From assembly GCF_002163675.1 (NCBI RefSeq), contig NZ_CP019334.1, positions 1,064,001 through 1,128,000 on the forward strand: a stretch of 64,000 bases of DNA, read 5' to 3'. The translations under genes and the position numbers were made by a program. Under the pieces are notes generated by a model. That model was not told the DNA's origin, did no database searches, and saw only the letters and a list, made by a program, of their open reading frames with translations. This DNA comes from Polaribacter sp. SA4-12 (GTDB lineage Bacteria; Bacteroidota; Bacteroidia; Flavobacteriales; Flavobacteriaceae). Below, piece after piece: positions 43,555-51,615 of the stretch. Each line of letters begins with the position of its first letter. Position 1 is the first letter of the stretch.

Positions 43555-44622
43555 ATGGATAAAAAATCATCAGCATTACATGAAAAAGAAGGTGTTTCTC
43601 AACCAGAAACAACCAGTAAATCTGCTGCAGAAAAAATAAAATTAAACAGAGCTAAACAAAGTTCTGTAGACACTTTTGTTTCTCAAATTTTAGAAGGAAA
43701 CATTACTTTTTTGAGTCGTGCTATTACTTTGGTAGAAAGTACAAACCCAAAACATCAACAAAAAGCTAACGAAATTTTAGAACGTTGTTTGCCTTATGCT
43801 AATAATTCTGTAAGAATAGGAATTACAGGAGTTCCTGGTGTTGGAAAAAGTACGTTTATAGAATCTTTTGGAAAGCATTTAACTAGCCAAGGAAAAAAAA
43901 TAGCCGTTTTAGCGGTAGATCCAAGTAGCTCTGTAAATAAAGGTTCTATTTTAGGTGATAAAACAAGAATGGAAGAATTAGTAACTGATAAAAATGCTTT
44001 TATTAGACCTTCTCCTTCTGGAACTTCTTTAGGTGGTGTTGCACAAAAAACACGCGAAAGTATTATACTTTGTGAAGCTGCTGGTTTTGATACGATAATT
44101 ATAGAAACTGTTGGTGTTGGGCAGTCTGAAATCGTTGTTCATTCTATGGTAGATTTCTTTTTATTATTAAAATTAGCTGGCGCTGGTGATGAGTTACAAG
44201 GCATTAAACGCGGAATTATAGAAATGGCAGATGCTATTGTTATTAATAAAGCAGATGGCGATAATGAGAAAAATGCTAAAATTGCCAAAGTAGCATTTAA
44301 TAGAGCATTACATCTTTATCCTATAAAAGAAAGTAAATGGCAACCAAAAGTACTTACTGCAAGCGCGTTACATAATTCTGGAATCTCAGAAATTGATACA
44401 ATGATTACTGATTATATTGCATCAACAAAAGAAAATAATTATTTCATCAAAAAAAGAAATACTCAAAATAAATATTGGCTTTTAGCAACTATTGAACAAC
44501 AATTAAAAGATAATTTTTATAAAAACCCGAAAATTAAGGATGCTTTGGCAAAAGAAATAAATAATTTAGAAAACGGAAAAACAACACCTTTTAATGCTGC
44601 TAAAAAGCTGTTAGAATTGTAA
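43555..44622 (+). CDS. meaB: Methylmalonyl-CoA mutase-associated GTPase MeaB
   Basis: 355 residues with Walker A GVPGVGKST (92-100), LAVDPSSSVNKGSILGDKTRM, FIRPSPSGTSLGGVA, ETVGVGQSE and the guanine motif NKADG. MeaB protects and reloads the B12-dependent methylmalonyl-CoA mutase. Its last codons (KKLLEL, stop) recur in altered form at 47454-47478, behind the nrd genes. The next transcription unit is itself controlled by a cobalamin riboswitch. Confidence 0.93.
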   Translation: MDKKSSALHEKEGVSQPETTSKSAAEKIKLNRAKQSSVDTFVSQILEGNITFLSRAITLVESTNPKHQQKANEILERCLPYANNSVRIGITGVPGVGKSTFIESFGKHLTSQGKKIAVLAVDPSSSVNKGSILGDKTRMEELVTDKNAFIRPSPSGTSLGGVAQKTRESIILCEAAGFDTIIIETVGVGQSEIVVHSMVDFFLLLKLAGAGDELQGIKRGIIEMADAIVINKADGDNEKNAKIAKVAFNRALHLYPIKESKWQPKVLTASALHNSGISEIDTMITDYIASTKENNYFIKKRNTQNKYWLLATIEQQLKDNFYKNPKIKDALAKEINNLENGKTTPFNAAKKLLEL

Positions 44623-44825
44623 TTAAGTTTACTTTTAAATTAATAATTCGCTTCTAAATTAACTTCAGACTTAAACTACGTAATTAAGTTTTAAAACAAC
44701 TCAAAACCATTATACACATTAGGTTTTTGAAACTAAAAACACCACATATTTAACACTAAAATAATGTGTTCATAAGTTTCTTAACAAGTTATTCTAAACT
44801 ACAGACATACGAGCTAAATGATTTC

Positions 44826-45020
44826 TAAATTTGAATAGAATTTGGTTTTAATAACAATATCAATTGTTAAAATTAAAAGGGAAATAGGTGAAAAACCTAT
44901 ACTGTTCCCGCAGCTGTGAGCTCTATTAAAAGTTTTTCATTCTTTGTCACTGTTTATTATTTTATAAATGGGAAGACGTAAAATCTGGAGTAAGTCAGAA
45001 GACCTGCCAATTTCAAATTA
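44826..45020 (+). promoter_or_regulatory. Cobalamin riboswitch
   Basis: The core reads GGGAAATAGGTGAAAAACC... with CTGTTCCCGCAGCTGTGA (44879-44919), and the B12 box AGTCAGAAGACCTGCC is at 44993-45008. P1 can form from AATTTGAA (44827-44834) with TTCAAATT (45012-45019). It controls nrdG-nrdD, since it lies directly upstream on the same strand. The terminator at 45046-45088 is the likely expression platform. Confidence 0.92.
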
Positions 45021-45045
45021 GTCAAACTTTCGGGATAAAAGTTAT

Positions 45046-45088
45046 GGCACGATGTATCTACTTAATTTTTGGGTTATCGTACCTTTTT
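45046..45088 (+). terminator. Riboswitch-associated intrinsic terminator
   Basis: GGCACGAT (45046-45053) pairs with ATCGTACC (45076-45083) with one mismatch, followed by TTTTT (45084-45088), 26 bases after the riboswitch. It should form when B12 is bound. Confidence 0.65.
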
Positions 45089-45142
45089 GACACATTATTA
45101 ACCATCAATAAGTAGGTCTTATTGATTATAATATTCGTGAAA

Positions 45143-45592
45143 ATGAATTATTCTAACATCCAGATTGTTCTCCAAGAAGTTCCTGGTGAAATCAGTATTT
45201 GTTTTAGTATTTGTGGTTGTCAAATTCGTTGTAAAGGCTGTCATTCTCCCTTTCTTTGGAAAGAAGAAAACGGACAACAACTCTCTACAAAAACATACCA
45301 AGAAACATTAAAAAAATACAAAGGCTTTGCAAGTTGTGTTTTATTTATGGGAGGAGAATGGCATCAAAAAGAGCTAAGTCATCACCTTAAATACGCCCAA
45401 AAAGAAGGATATAAAACCTGCCTTTATTCTGGTAGAGATTCCATTGATAAAAATCTCCTAAAACACCTTACTTGGGCTAAAACCGGAAAATGGAACGCTA
45501 AAAAAGGAGGTTTAGAAACCCATAAAACAAATCAGCAATTTATAGAAGTACAAACAAATACTATTTTAAATCATTTATTCCTAAAAAACTAA
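45143..45592 (+). CDS. nrdG: Anaerobic ribonucleoside-triphosphate reductase activating protein
   Basis: 149 residues from ATG 45143; an in-frame TTG at 45122 is rejected because the protein core starts later. The radical-SAM cluster is C26xxxC30xxC33 (GCQIRCKGC). NrdG uses S-adenosylmethionine to make the glycyl radical in NrdD. It is 6 bases upstream of nrdD and lies under the cobalamin riboswitch, so it should be off when B12 is plentiful. Confidence 0.9.
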   Translation: MNYSNIQIVLQEVPGEISICFSICGCQIRCKGCHSPFLWKEENGQQLSTKTYQETLKKYKGFASCVLFMGGEWHQKELSHHLKYAQKEGYKTCLYSGRDSIDKNLLKHLTWAKTGKWNAKKGGLETHKTNQQFIEVQTNTILNHLFLKN

Positions 45593-45598
45593 TGCCCT

Positions 45599-47389
45599 AT
45601 GATTAGATTAACTCAGAAACAAATAGATCAAAAAATTGATTTTATTGACAATTACATTAATGCTAACAATGCTGCTGATGGTTCTAAATTAGATGCCAAT
45701 GCTAATGTTTCCTCAAAAAATATTGCAACTATGGAAGCTGAATTAAATAAAGACATTAATGTTCAAGTGAATAGGCAATTAGTAAAAAATAAAATTGAAC
45801 AATTGTTCGATAAAGACTTGGCTAACGAATATGTGAGACAGATTGAGGCTCATGAAATTTATGTACATGATGAAACATCTTTAAAACCTTATTGTGTTTC
45901 TATTAGTATGTATCCGTTTTTATTTGATGGACTTACAAAACTTGGTGGAGAAAGCAGAGCTCCTCAACATTTAGAGAGTTATTGTGGTGAATTTGTAAAT
46001 CTTGTTTTTGCGGTAAGTTCTCAATTTGCAGGTGCTTTGGCAACGGTAGAGTTTTTATTGTACTTCGATTATTTTGCAAGAAAAGATTTTGGAAATGATT
46101 ATTTAAACACGAATACAAAAACAGTTTCTAACCACTTACAACATGCCGTTTATGCTATTAATCAGCCTGCTGCTGCAAGAGGTTACCAATCTGTATTTTG
46201 GAATATTTCTCTTTATGATGAAAAGTATTTTGATAGTTTGTTTGGTGAATTTGTTTTTCCTGATATGTCAAAACCTGAATGGGAAAGTCTTAAAAAACTG
46301 CAACAATTCTTTATGAAATGGTTCAACAAAGAAAGAGAAAAAGCAGTATTAACTTTTCCTGTTGTTACTGCTGCAATGTTAGTAAAAGATGGCAAGCCTG
46401 TGGATACTGAATTTGCAGATATGTGCGCTACTGAATTAAGCGAAGGAAATTCATTTTTTATATATCAATCTGAAAGTGCAGATAGTTTAGCTTCTTGCTG
46501 TAGATTAAGAAATGAAATTAGCGATAATACGTTTAGTTATTCACTTGGTGCTGGTGGAGTTTCAACAGGTTCTATTAACGTGATTACATTAAATATGAAT
46601 CGCATAATTCAGCAAGGAAAAAACCTTAAATGTGAAATAATTAAAATTCAGAAATACCAAATTGCTTACCGAAAATTAATTGAAGAATATAAAGATGCAG
46701 GAATGCTTCCTGTTTACGATGCTGGTTTTATATCACTTGACAAACAATTTTTAACCATCGGAATTAATGGAATGGTAGAAGCTGCAGAAAGCCAAGGAAT
46801 AAAAGCAGAAAATAGTACTCTTTATAAATACTTTGTTGCAAAACAATTAAAGGTAATTTATGATGCTAATAAAGAAGCGAAAGCAAAATATGGTTACATG
46901 TTTAACACAGAGTTTGTACCCGCAGAAAATTTAGGCGTTAAAAATGCGAAATGGGATAAAGAAGATGGCTTATTTGTACCTAGAGATTGTTATAATTCTT
47001 ATTTCTACCCTGTAGAAAGTACTTCGGTAAACACTTTAGATAAAATAATTTTACATGGTACAGATATTATTAAATATTTAGACGGTGGTTCTGCGCTTCA
47101 TTTAAATTTAGAAGAAGCTCCAAATAAAGAAGGATTTTTAAAATTAATTGATGCTACAGCTAAAGCTGGATGTAATTACTTTTGTTTTAATGTGAAAATT
47201 ACTATTTGTAATGATTGTGACCATATTGAAAAGAAAACACTTCAAAAATGTAATAAATGTAATTCTAAAAATATCGACTATGGAACACGTGTTATTGGAT
47301 ATTTAAAGCGTATTTCTAGCTTTAGCTCAGAACGACAAAACGAACACGATTTTAGGTTTTATCACATAGACAAACAAAAAAATTCGTAA
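45599..47389 (+). CDS. nrdD: Anaerobic (class III) ribonucleoside-triphosphate reductase
   Basis: 596 residues. The glycyl-radical motif TRVIGYLKR carries Gly567, 30 residues from the end, and zinc Cys pairs (CNDCD, CNKC) precede it. There is no N-terminal ATP-cone, so it is a short class III form and overall activity regulation is probably absent. It reduces ribonucleotides to deoxynucleotides without oxygen or B12. The riboswitch upstream makes it the backup for a B12-dependent reductase, which is not in this window. Confidence 0.93.
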   Translation: MIRLTQKQIDQKIDFIDNYINANNAADGSKLDANANVSSKNIATMEAELNKDINVQVNRQLVKNKIEQLFDKDLANEYVRQIEAHEIYVHDETSLKPYCVSISMYPFLFDGLTKLGGESRAPQHLESYCGEFVNLVFAVSSQFAGALATVEFLLYFDYFARKDFGNDYLNTNTKTVSNHLQHAVYAINQPAAARGYQSVFWNISLYDEKYFDSLFGEFVFPDMSKPEWESLKKLQQFFMKWFNKEREKAVLTFPVVTAAMLVKDGKPVDTEFADMCATELSEGNSFFIYQSESADSLASCCRLRNEISDNTFSYSLGAGGVSTGSINVITLNMNRIIQQGKNLKCEIIKIQKYQIAYRKLIEEYKDAGMLPVYDAGFISLDKQFLTIGINGMVEAAESQGIKAENSTLYKYFVAKQLKVIYDANKEAKAKYGYMFNTEFVPAENLGVKNAKWDKEDGLFVPRDCYNSYFYPVESTSVNTLDKIILHGTDIIKYLDGGSALHLNLEEAPNKEGFLKLIDATAKAGCNYFCFNVKITICNDCDHIEKKTLQKCNKCNSKNIDYGTRVIGYLKRISSFSSERQNEHDFRFYHIDKQKNS

Positions 47390-47405
47390 GAAAAAAATCA
47401 ATAAT

Positions 47406-47447
47406 AAGGAATGAGTTTCTTAACATTAAAGAAGCTTATTCCTTTTT
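47406..47447 (+). terminator. Rho-independent terminator
   Basis: AAGGAATGAGTTTCTT (47406-47421) pairs with AAGAAGCTTATTCCTT (47429-47444) with two mismatches, then TTT. It ends the nrdGD transcript. Confidence 0.8.
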
Positions 47448-47453
47448 ATTCAA

Positions 47454-47495
47454 CTAAAAAGTTACTGAAATTGTAATTAAGTTTGTTTTTAAATT
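47454..47495 (+). repeat. Copy of the meaB 3' end and following DNA
   Basis: These 42 bases match 44600-44641 at 35 positions, without gaps. The copy still reads as KKLLKL and a stop in frame, as against KKLLEL and a stop in meaB. The first copy is the end of meaB; this one follows the nrdD terminator directly. Confidence 0.8.
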
Positions 47496-47554
47496 TTAAA
47501 AAGATAAATTAGCGAATTACTGTCTGTTTTATAACAATTAACAACAGAAACGCA

Positions 47555-47562
47555 TAATTTTG
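47555..47562 (+). promoter_or_regulatory. Promoter -7 element (TAnnTTTG)
   Basis: TAATTTTG, 29 bases before the ATG of the phosphagen kinase gene. Confidence 0.5.
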
Positions 47563-47591
47563 ACTTCCATATCTTTTAAAGAATAAATTAC

Positions 47592-48623
47592 ATGACACAC
47601 TTTCCTAATTTTAAATCTAATAGCAATTCTCTATTAAAAAAGTATTTAACGGAAGATGTGTTTAATGTACTTATCCATAAAAAAACGAAGCTAGGATATT
47701 CACTTCCACAAGCAATTAAATCTGGTTTAATAAATACAGATAGTAGCATTGGAGTTTATGCAGGAGATAAAGAATCTTATGAAGTTTTTAAGGAATTATT
47801 CAATCCAATAATTAAAGAGTATCATAATTTTACTGAAAGTAATAAACATCAAAGTAATTTAAATATAGCCGATTTAGACATCAATAATCCTGACCCAACA
47901 GGAAAATATATTTTATCTACAAGAATTAGAGTTGGTAGAAATCTAAAAGACACGCCTCTTGGTTCTTTAATTTCTGATAAAGAAAGAAATGAAGTAGAAA
48001 CCCTTATTAAAACTGCATTAATGACACTTTCTGGTAATTTAGCAGGTGATTATTATCCCCTGAATAATATGCCTGAAGTAAAGAGAGAAGAAATGACAAA
48101 TAATCATTTTTTATTCAAACAAGGAGATCGTTTTTTAGAAGAAGCGGGTTTAAATAGAAATTGGCCACATGGAAGAGGAATCTATCATAATATCAAAAAA
48201 GATTTCTTAGTTTGGATAAACGAAGAAGACCAAATGAGAATCATTTCCATGCAAAAAGGTGGAAATATTAAAGAGGTTTTTACACGATTAACGATGGCTT
48301 TAAATCAACTAGAAAAACAATTAAGCTTTTCTTATAGCAACCATTTAGGGTATATTTCTTCTTGCCCGACTAATTTAGGAACAGCCATGAGAGCGAGTGT
48401 ACACATATCTTTGCCTCTACTAAGTAAAAATAAATTAGAAGAAATCACAAAAAATCATCATTTACAGATAAGAGGTATTCATGGTGAACATTCTGAAAGT
48501 GAAAACTCCATTTTTGATATCAGTAATCAAAGACGTTTAGGTATTACAGAAATTGAAGCGATTCAAGATTTATATAACGGAGTGGTTGATTTAATAAAAG
48601 AAGAAAAACAATTAGAACTTTAG
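47592..48623 (+). CDS. Phosphagen kinase, arginine-kinase-like
   Basis: 343 residues, the usual length, with both domains. The N-terminal specificity loop DSSIGVYA is of the short arginine-kinase kind (animal arginine kinase reads DSGVGIYA). STRIRVGRN, VWINEEDQMRIISMQKGG (the Glu that positions the guanidinium), CPTNLGT with Cys258 and RGIHGEHSES (second Glu) keep the transition-state residues. It should reversibly phosphorylate arginine from ATP, giving a phosphoarginine energy store. McsB protein-arginine kinases lack the N-terminal domain and are a poorer match. It is monocistronic and has a TAnnTTTG element. Confidence 0.85.
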   Translation: MTHFPNFKSNSNSLLKKYLTEDVFNVLIHKKTKLGYSLPQAIKSGLINTDSSIGVYAGDKESYEVFKELFNPIIKEYHNFTESNKHQSNLNIADLDINNPDPTGKYILSTRIRVGRNLKDTPLGSLISDKERNEVETLIKTALMTLSGNLAGDYYPLNNMPEVKREEMTNNHFLFKQGDRFLEEAGLNRNWPHGRGIYHNIKKDFLVWINEEDQMRIISMQKGGNIKEVFTRLTMALNQLEKQLSFSYSNHLGYISSCPTNLGTAMRASVHISLPLLSKNKLEEITKNHHLQIRGIHGEHSESENSIFDISNQRRLGITEIEAIQDLYNGVVDLIKEEKQLEL

Positions 48624-48657
48624 GCTTCAACCAAAAACATAGATAAATTGGACGTTC

Positions 48658-51204
48658 TTAACTAATATTAGACCAAATTTTAGAGGTTTTAGACATTTCT
48701 AAATATGCGCTTTTAATATTTTTATTTTCTGGTTTCGATAAATTAGAATCCTCTTGCAATAAAGCAATAGCAGTATTTCTTGCTGCTACTAAAATTTTAG
48801 AATCTCTAACAACATCGGCAATTTTAAGATCTAAAACACCACTTTGTTGTGTGCCCATTATATTTCCTGGTCCACGTAATTTTAAATCTACTTCTGCTAT
48901 TTTAAAACCATCGGTAGTTTCTACCATCGTTTCTAAACGTGTTTTAGCTTCTGGTGATAATTTATAACTAGAAAGCAAAATACAATAACTTTGGTCTGCT
49001 CCTCGCCCAACTCTTCCTCTTAATTGATGTAATTGCGAAAGTCCAAAACGCTCTGAACTCTCAATAATCATAACACTTGCATTGGGTACATTTACACCAA
49101 CTTCTATTACCGTTGTAGCAACCATAATTTGAGTTTCACCTTTTACAAAACGCTGCATTTCATGTTCTTTATCAGCAGGTTTCATTTGTCCATGAACAAT
49201 ACTAATTTGATATTTTGGTGTTGGAAAATCACGAGAAATACTTTCATAACCATCCATTAAGTCTTTATAATCCATAGCTTCAGATTCTTGAATTAAAGGA
49301 TACACAACATACACTTGTCTCCCTTTTTCAATTTCATCTCTCATAAATTTAAAAACCGACAAACGATTGCTATCAAAACGATGCACCGTTTTTACTTCTT
49401 TTCTTCCTGGAGGTAATTCATCAATAACAGAAATATCTAAATCGCCATAAACAGACATTGCCAAAGTTCTTGGTATTGGTGTTGCTGTCATTACTAAAAT
49501 GTGAGGAGGTAAAGAAGCCCCTCCAACCTCCCCGAAGGGGAGGCTTTTCTCACTGTTGTGTAATTCTTGTGTTATCTTCTTGGTTACATTTTCAATATTT
49601 CCTATTACTTCCTCATTAGTGAATCTGATGACTTTAAAACCTAATTCTGTTAAAATTTGTGTTCTTAATTCGTCAGCTTCTATTTGTTCTTTTGTGTTGT
49701 GATATTTACCATCAACTTCAATAATTAATCGTTTAGAAGTTGAAACAAAATCAACAATAAATTCATCTACAACATGCTGTCTTCTAAATTTAATATCTAA
49801 TTTCTTCGTTTTTAATTGCTCCCAAAGAATTTGTTCCGCTTCGGTAGTCTGTTTTTTTCTGTCTTTCTGTAATTCTTTCATCAATTTATAAACAGAAGGA
49901 CGAGCAGTTTCATAACGATTCCGCACTTCAATTCCCTTCTCTTTGGGAAGGGCTAGGGATGGGCTATTCTTCCCCCATAATTTAGCTCTCTGCGCAACTC
50001 CAAATCGATGTTGTTCATCAATAATTGCAATTCCTAAACTTTTAAACTTTACTTTATCTTCCAACAAAGCATGCGTTCCTATTAAAATATGTAAAGTTCC
50101 ATCTTCTAAATTCGCATGAATTTCTCTTCTCTTTTTTATTTTTACAGAACCCGTTAGAATATCAACATTAATATTCATACCTTTTAAAAGTTCTGAGACT
50201 GCTATAAAATGCTGATTTGCTAAAATCTCAGTAGGCGCCATAATTGTTGCCTGAAAACCATTATCTAACGCCAAAAGCATTGCTAACAGTGCAACAATTG
50301 TTTTTCCAGATCCAACATCACCTTGTAAAAGACGATTCATGTGCGCACCAGAAGCAACATCTTTTCGAATTTCTTTTAACACTCTTTTTTGAGCGTTCGT
50401 TAAATCGAAAGGTAAATGGTCTTTATAAAAAGTATTAAAGTTTTCACCTACATTCTCAAAAATAAATCCTTGTATTTTTGTTTTATTGATGAGTTTCTTC
50501 CTTAATAATTGTAATTGAATGAAAAATAATTCTTCAAACTTTAATCGGTTTTGCGCTTTTGCTAAATTTTCTTGACTTTTAGGAAAGTGAGCATTTAATA
50601 ATGCATCACGTTTACTCATCAATTTAAAATCATTAATAATTTCTTGTGATAAGCTTTCTTGAATTCCATCAAAAACCTGTTCCAATAAATATTGAACATA
50701 CGTTCTCATTAATTTATTAGAAACCCCAGAGTTTGTTAATCTTTCTGTGGATGGATATACAGGTTGCATTTTGGTTTGCAACTTTTTCTTGTATTCTGTT
50801 ACTAATTCTAATTCTGGGTGTGGAATGCTAAAAAACCCATTATAATGATTCAACTTCCCATAAACCACATAAGGTTCATTAATTTTAAGAGCATCTTTAA
50901 TCCATTTTTGCCCTTTAAACCAAACCAATTCCATGGTTCCTGTAGCATCTTGAAAAGTTGCCACTAACCTACTTCCTCTTTTTTGTGCAACAGATTTAAC
51001 TCTTGTTATTTTACCAACAATTTGCACTTCAGAAGAATTTGGTTGTAGCTCCTTTATTTTATAGAAAGCAGTTTTATCAATATATCTAAAAGGGAAAAAA
51101 TTTAATAAATCATTACATGTTTTTAACCCCAATTCTGTGTACAAAAGCGTTGCTCTTTGTACACTGACTCCTTTTATATATGTAATTGGATAACTTAACT
51201 TCAA
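48658..51204 (-). CDS. recG: ATP-dependent DNA helicase RecG with inserted DUF559 nuclease domain
   Basis: 848 residues; flavobacterial RecG is normally about 700. The wedge domain lies in the first 260 residues. Helicase motif I is GDVGSGKT (295-302), motif II DEQH (396-399), and motif III TAT (573-575) follows only after 152 extra residues (414-565). Removing them joins LWGKN to PPHILVMTATPIP, giving 696 residues as in other RecG proteins. The later motifs, including ERFGLSQLHQLRGRVGRG, are intact. The start is TTG at 51204. RecG regresses stalled forks and branches DNA. Confidence 0.93.
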   Translation of the reverse strand: MKLSYPITYIKGVSVQRATLLYTELGLKTCNDLLNFFPFRYIDKTAFYKIKELQPNSSEVQIVGKITRVKSVAQKRGSRLVATFQDATGTMELVWFKGQKWIKDALKINEPYVVYGKLNHYNGFFSIPHPELELVTEYKKKLQTKMQPVYPSTERLTNSGVSNKLMRTYVQYLLEQVFDGIQESLSQEIINDFKLMSKRDALLNAHFPKSQENLAKAQNRLKFEELFFIQLQLLRKKLINKTKIQGFIFENVGENFNTFYKDHLPFDLTNAQKRVLKEIRKDVASGAHMNRLLQGDVGSGKTIVALLAMLLALDNGFQATIMAPTEILANQHFIAVSELLKGMNINVDILTGSVKIKKRREIHANLEDGTLHILIGTHALLEDKVKFKSLGIAIIDEQHRFGVAQRAKLWGKNSPSLALPKEKGIEVRNRYETARPSVYKLMKELQKDRKKQTTEAEQILWEQLKTKKLDIKFRRQHVVDEFIVDFVSTSKRLIIEVDGKYHNTKEQIEADELRTQILTELGFKVIRFTNEEVIGNIENVTKKITQELHNSEKSLPFGEVGGASLPPHILVMTATPIPRTLAMSVYGDLDISVIDELPPGRKEVKTVHRFDSNRLSVFKFMRDEIEKGRQVYVVYPLIQESEAMDYKDLMDGYESISRDFPTPKYQISIVHGQMKPADKEHEMQRFVKGETQIMVATTVIEVGVNVPNASVMIIESSERFGLSQLHQLRGRVGRGADQSYCILLSSYKLSPEAKTRLETMVETTDGFKIAEVDLKLRGPGNIMGTQQSGVLDLKIADVVRDSKILVAARNTAIALLQEDSNLSKPENKNIKSAYLEMSKTSKIWSNIS
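49510..49965 (-). mobile_element. In-frame DUF559 endonuclease-domain insertion in recG
   Basis: 456 bases, exactly 152 codons without a stop. The domain reads ...ILWEQLKTKK, FRRQHVVDEFIVDF (Asp485), RLIIEVDGKYH (Glu496, Asp498, His502), LGFKVIRFTNEEV, and ends with ITQEL: a Vsr/PD-(D/E)XK-like DUF559 fold. Its ends are GC-rich and hairpin-forming in an AT-rich genome: CCCTTC...GAAGGG at the gene's 5' side (near 49934-49956) and CCTCCCC TTC GGGGAGG at its 3' side (near 49527-49543). No intein splice residues are seen. Confidence 0.8.
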
Positions 51205-51615
51205 TTTTATAATAATGAAAAACGAAAATACAGATTAATTTAATAGATTACTTTTTATAATGAGAAATAAATATTAAAAAAAATAGACTATTTAGTATCT
51301 AAACACAAACAAGTAAATAATCGTTTTGCAACTGTTCTTTTTTATATATTCAAAACTTTAAAACAACAATATATTACAGCAACCTATAAAACATAATTTT
51401 CTAAGTAAAACCTTAGAAAGATGCCTAAAAATGAGCAACTCATCTTTTAATTTCATACTACTTAAATAATAATTTTATTGTTTATTTTGTCTAAAAAATT
51501 TAAAATAAATAATTTTTTAGAACAAGTATGTGACTATTGAGAACAAATAGTGTCAAAATATTTATACACAATAAAATAAACACTACTTTTGTAGCAATAA
51601 AATGTTTCTTAATAT
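51205..51615. other. Divergent intergenic region with several hairpins
   Basis: No gene. It holds TTTCTAAG/CTTAGAAA (51398-51405 and 51412-51419), ATGAG CAA CTCAT near 51431, a perfect 10-base inverted repeat CTAAAAAATT / AATTTTTTAG (51491-51500 and 51511-51520), which is a possible operator, and the -7 element TACTTTTG at 51584-51591 for the surface-protein operon. Confidence 0.6.
51584..51591 (+). promoter_or_regulatory. Promoter -7 element (TAnnTTTG)
   Basis: TACTTTTG, 24 bases before the ATG of the 276-residue gene that heads the adhesin operon. A 10-base inverted repeat lies 64 bases upstream. Confidence 0.6.

Noticed and set aside
44587..44599. Longer meaB-end duplication, including CCTTTT upstream
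   Set aside because: In the second copy these bases belong to the nrdD terminator T-run, so the match there may be chance. Only 42 bases are claimed.
45122..45142. TTG start for nrdG, adding seven residues
   Set aside because: ATG 45143 gives the normal length and N-terminus.
49510..49965. Intein or group I/II intron in recG
   Set aside because: No Cys/Ser-to-His-Asn splice pattern at the ends; exactly 152 sense codons; the domain is a DUF559 nuclease, not a LAGLIDADG or HNH block in an intron.
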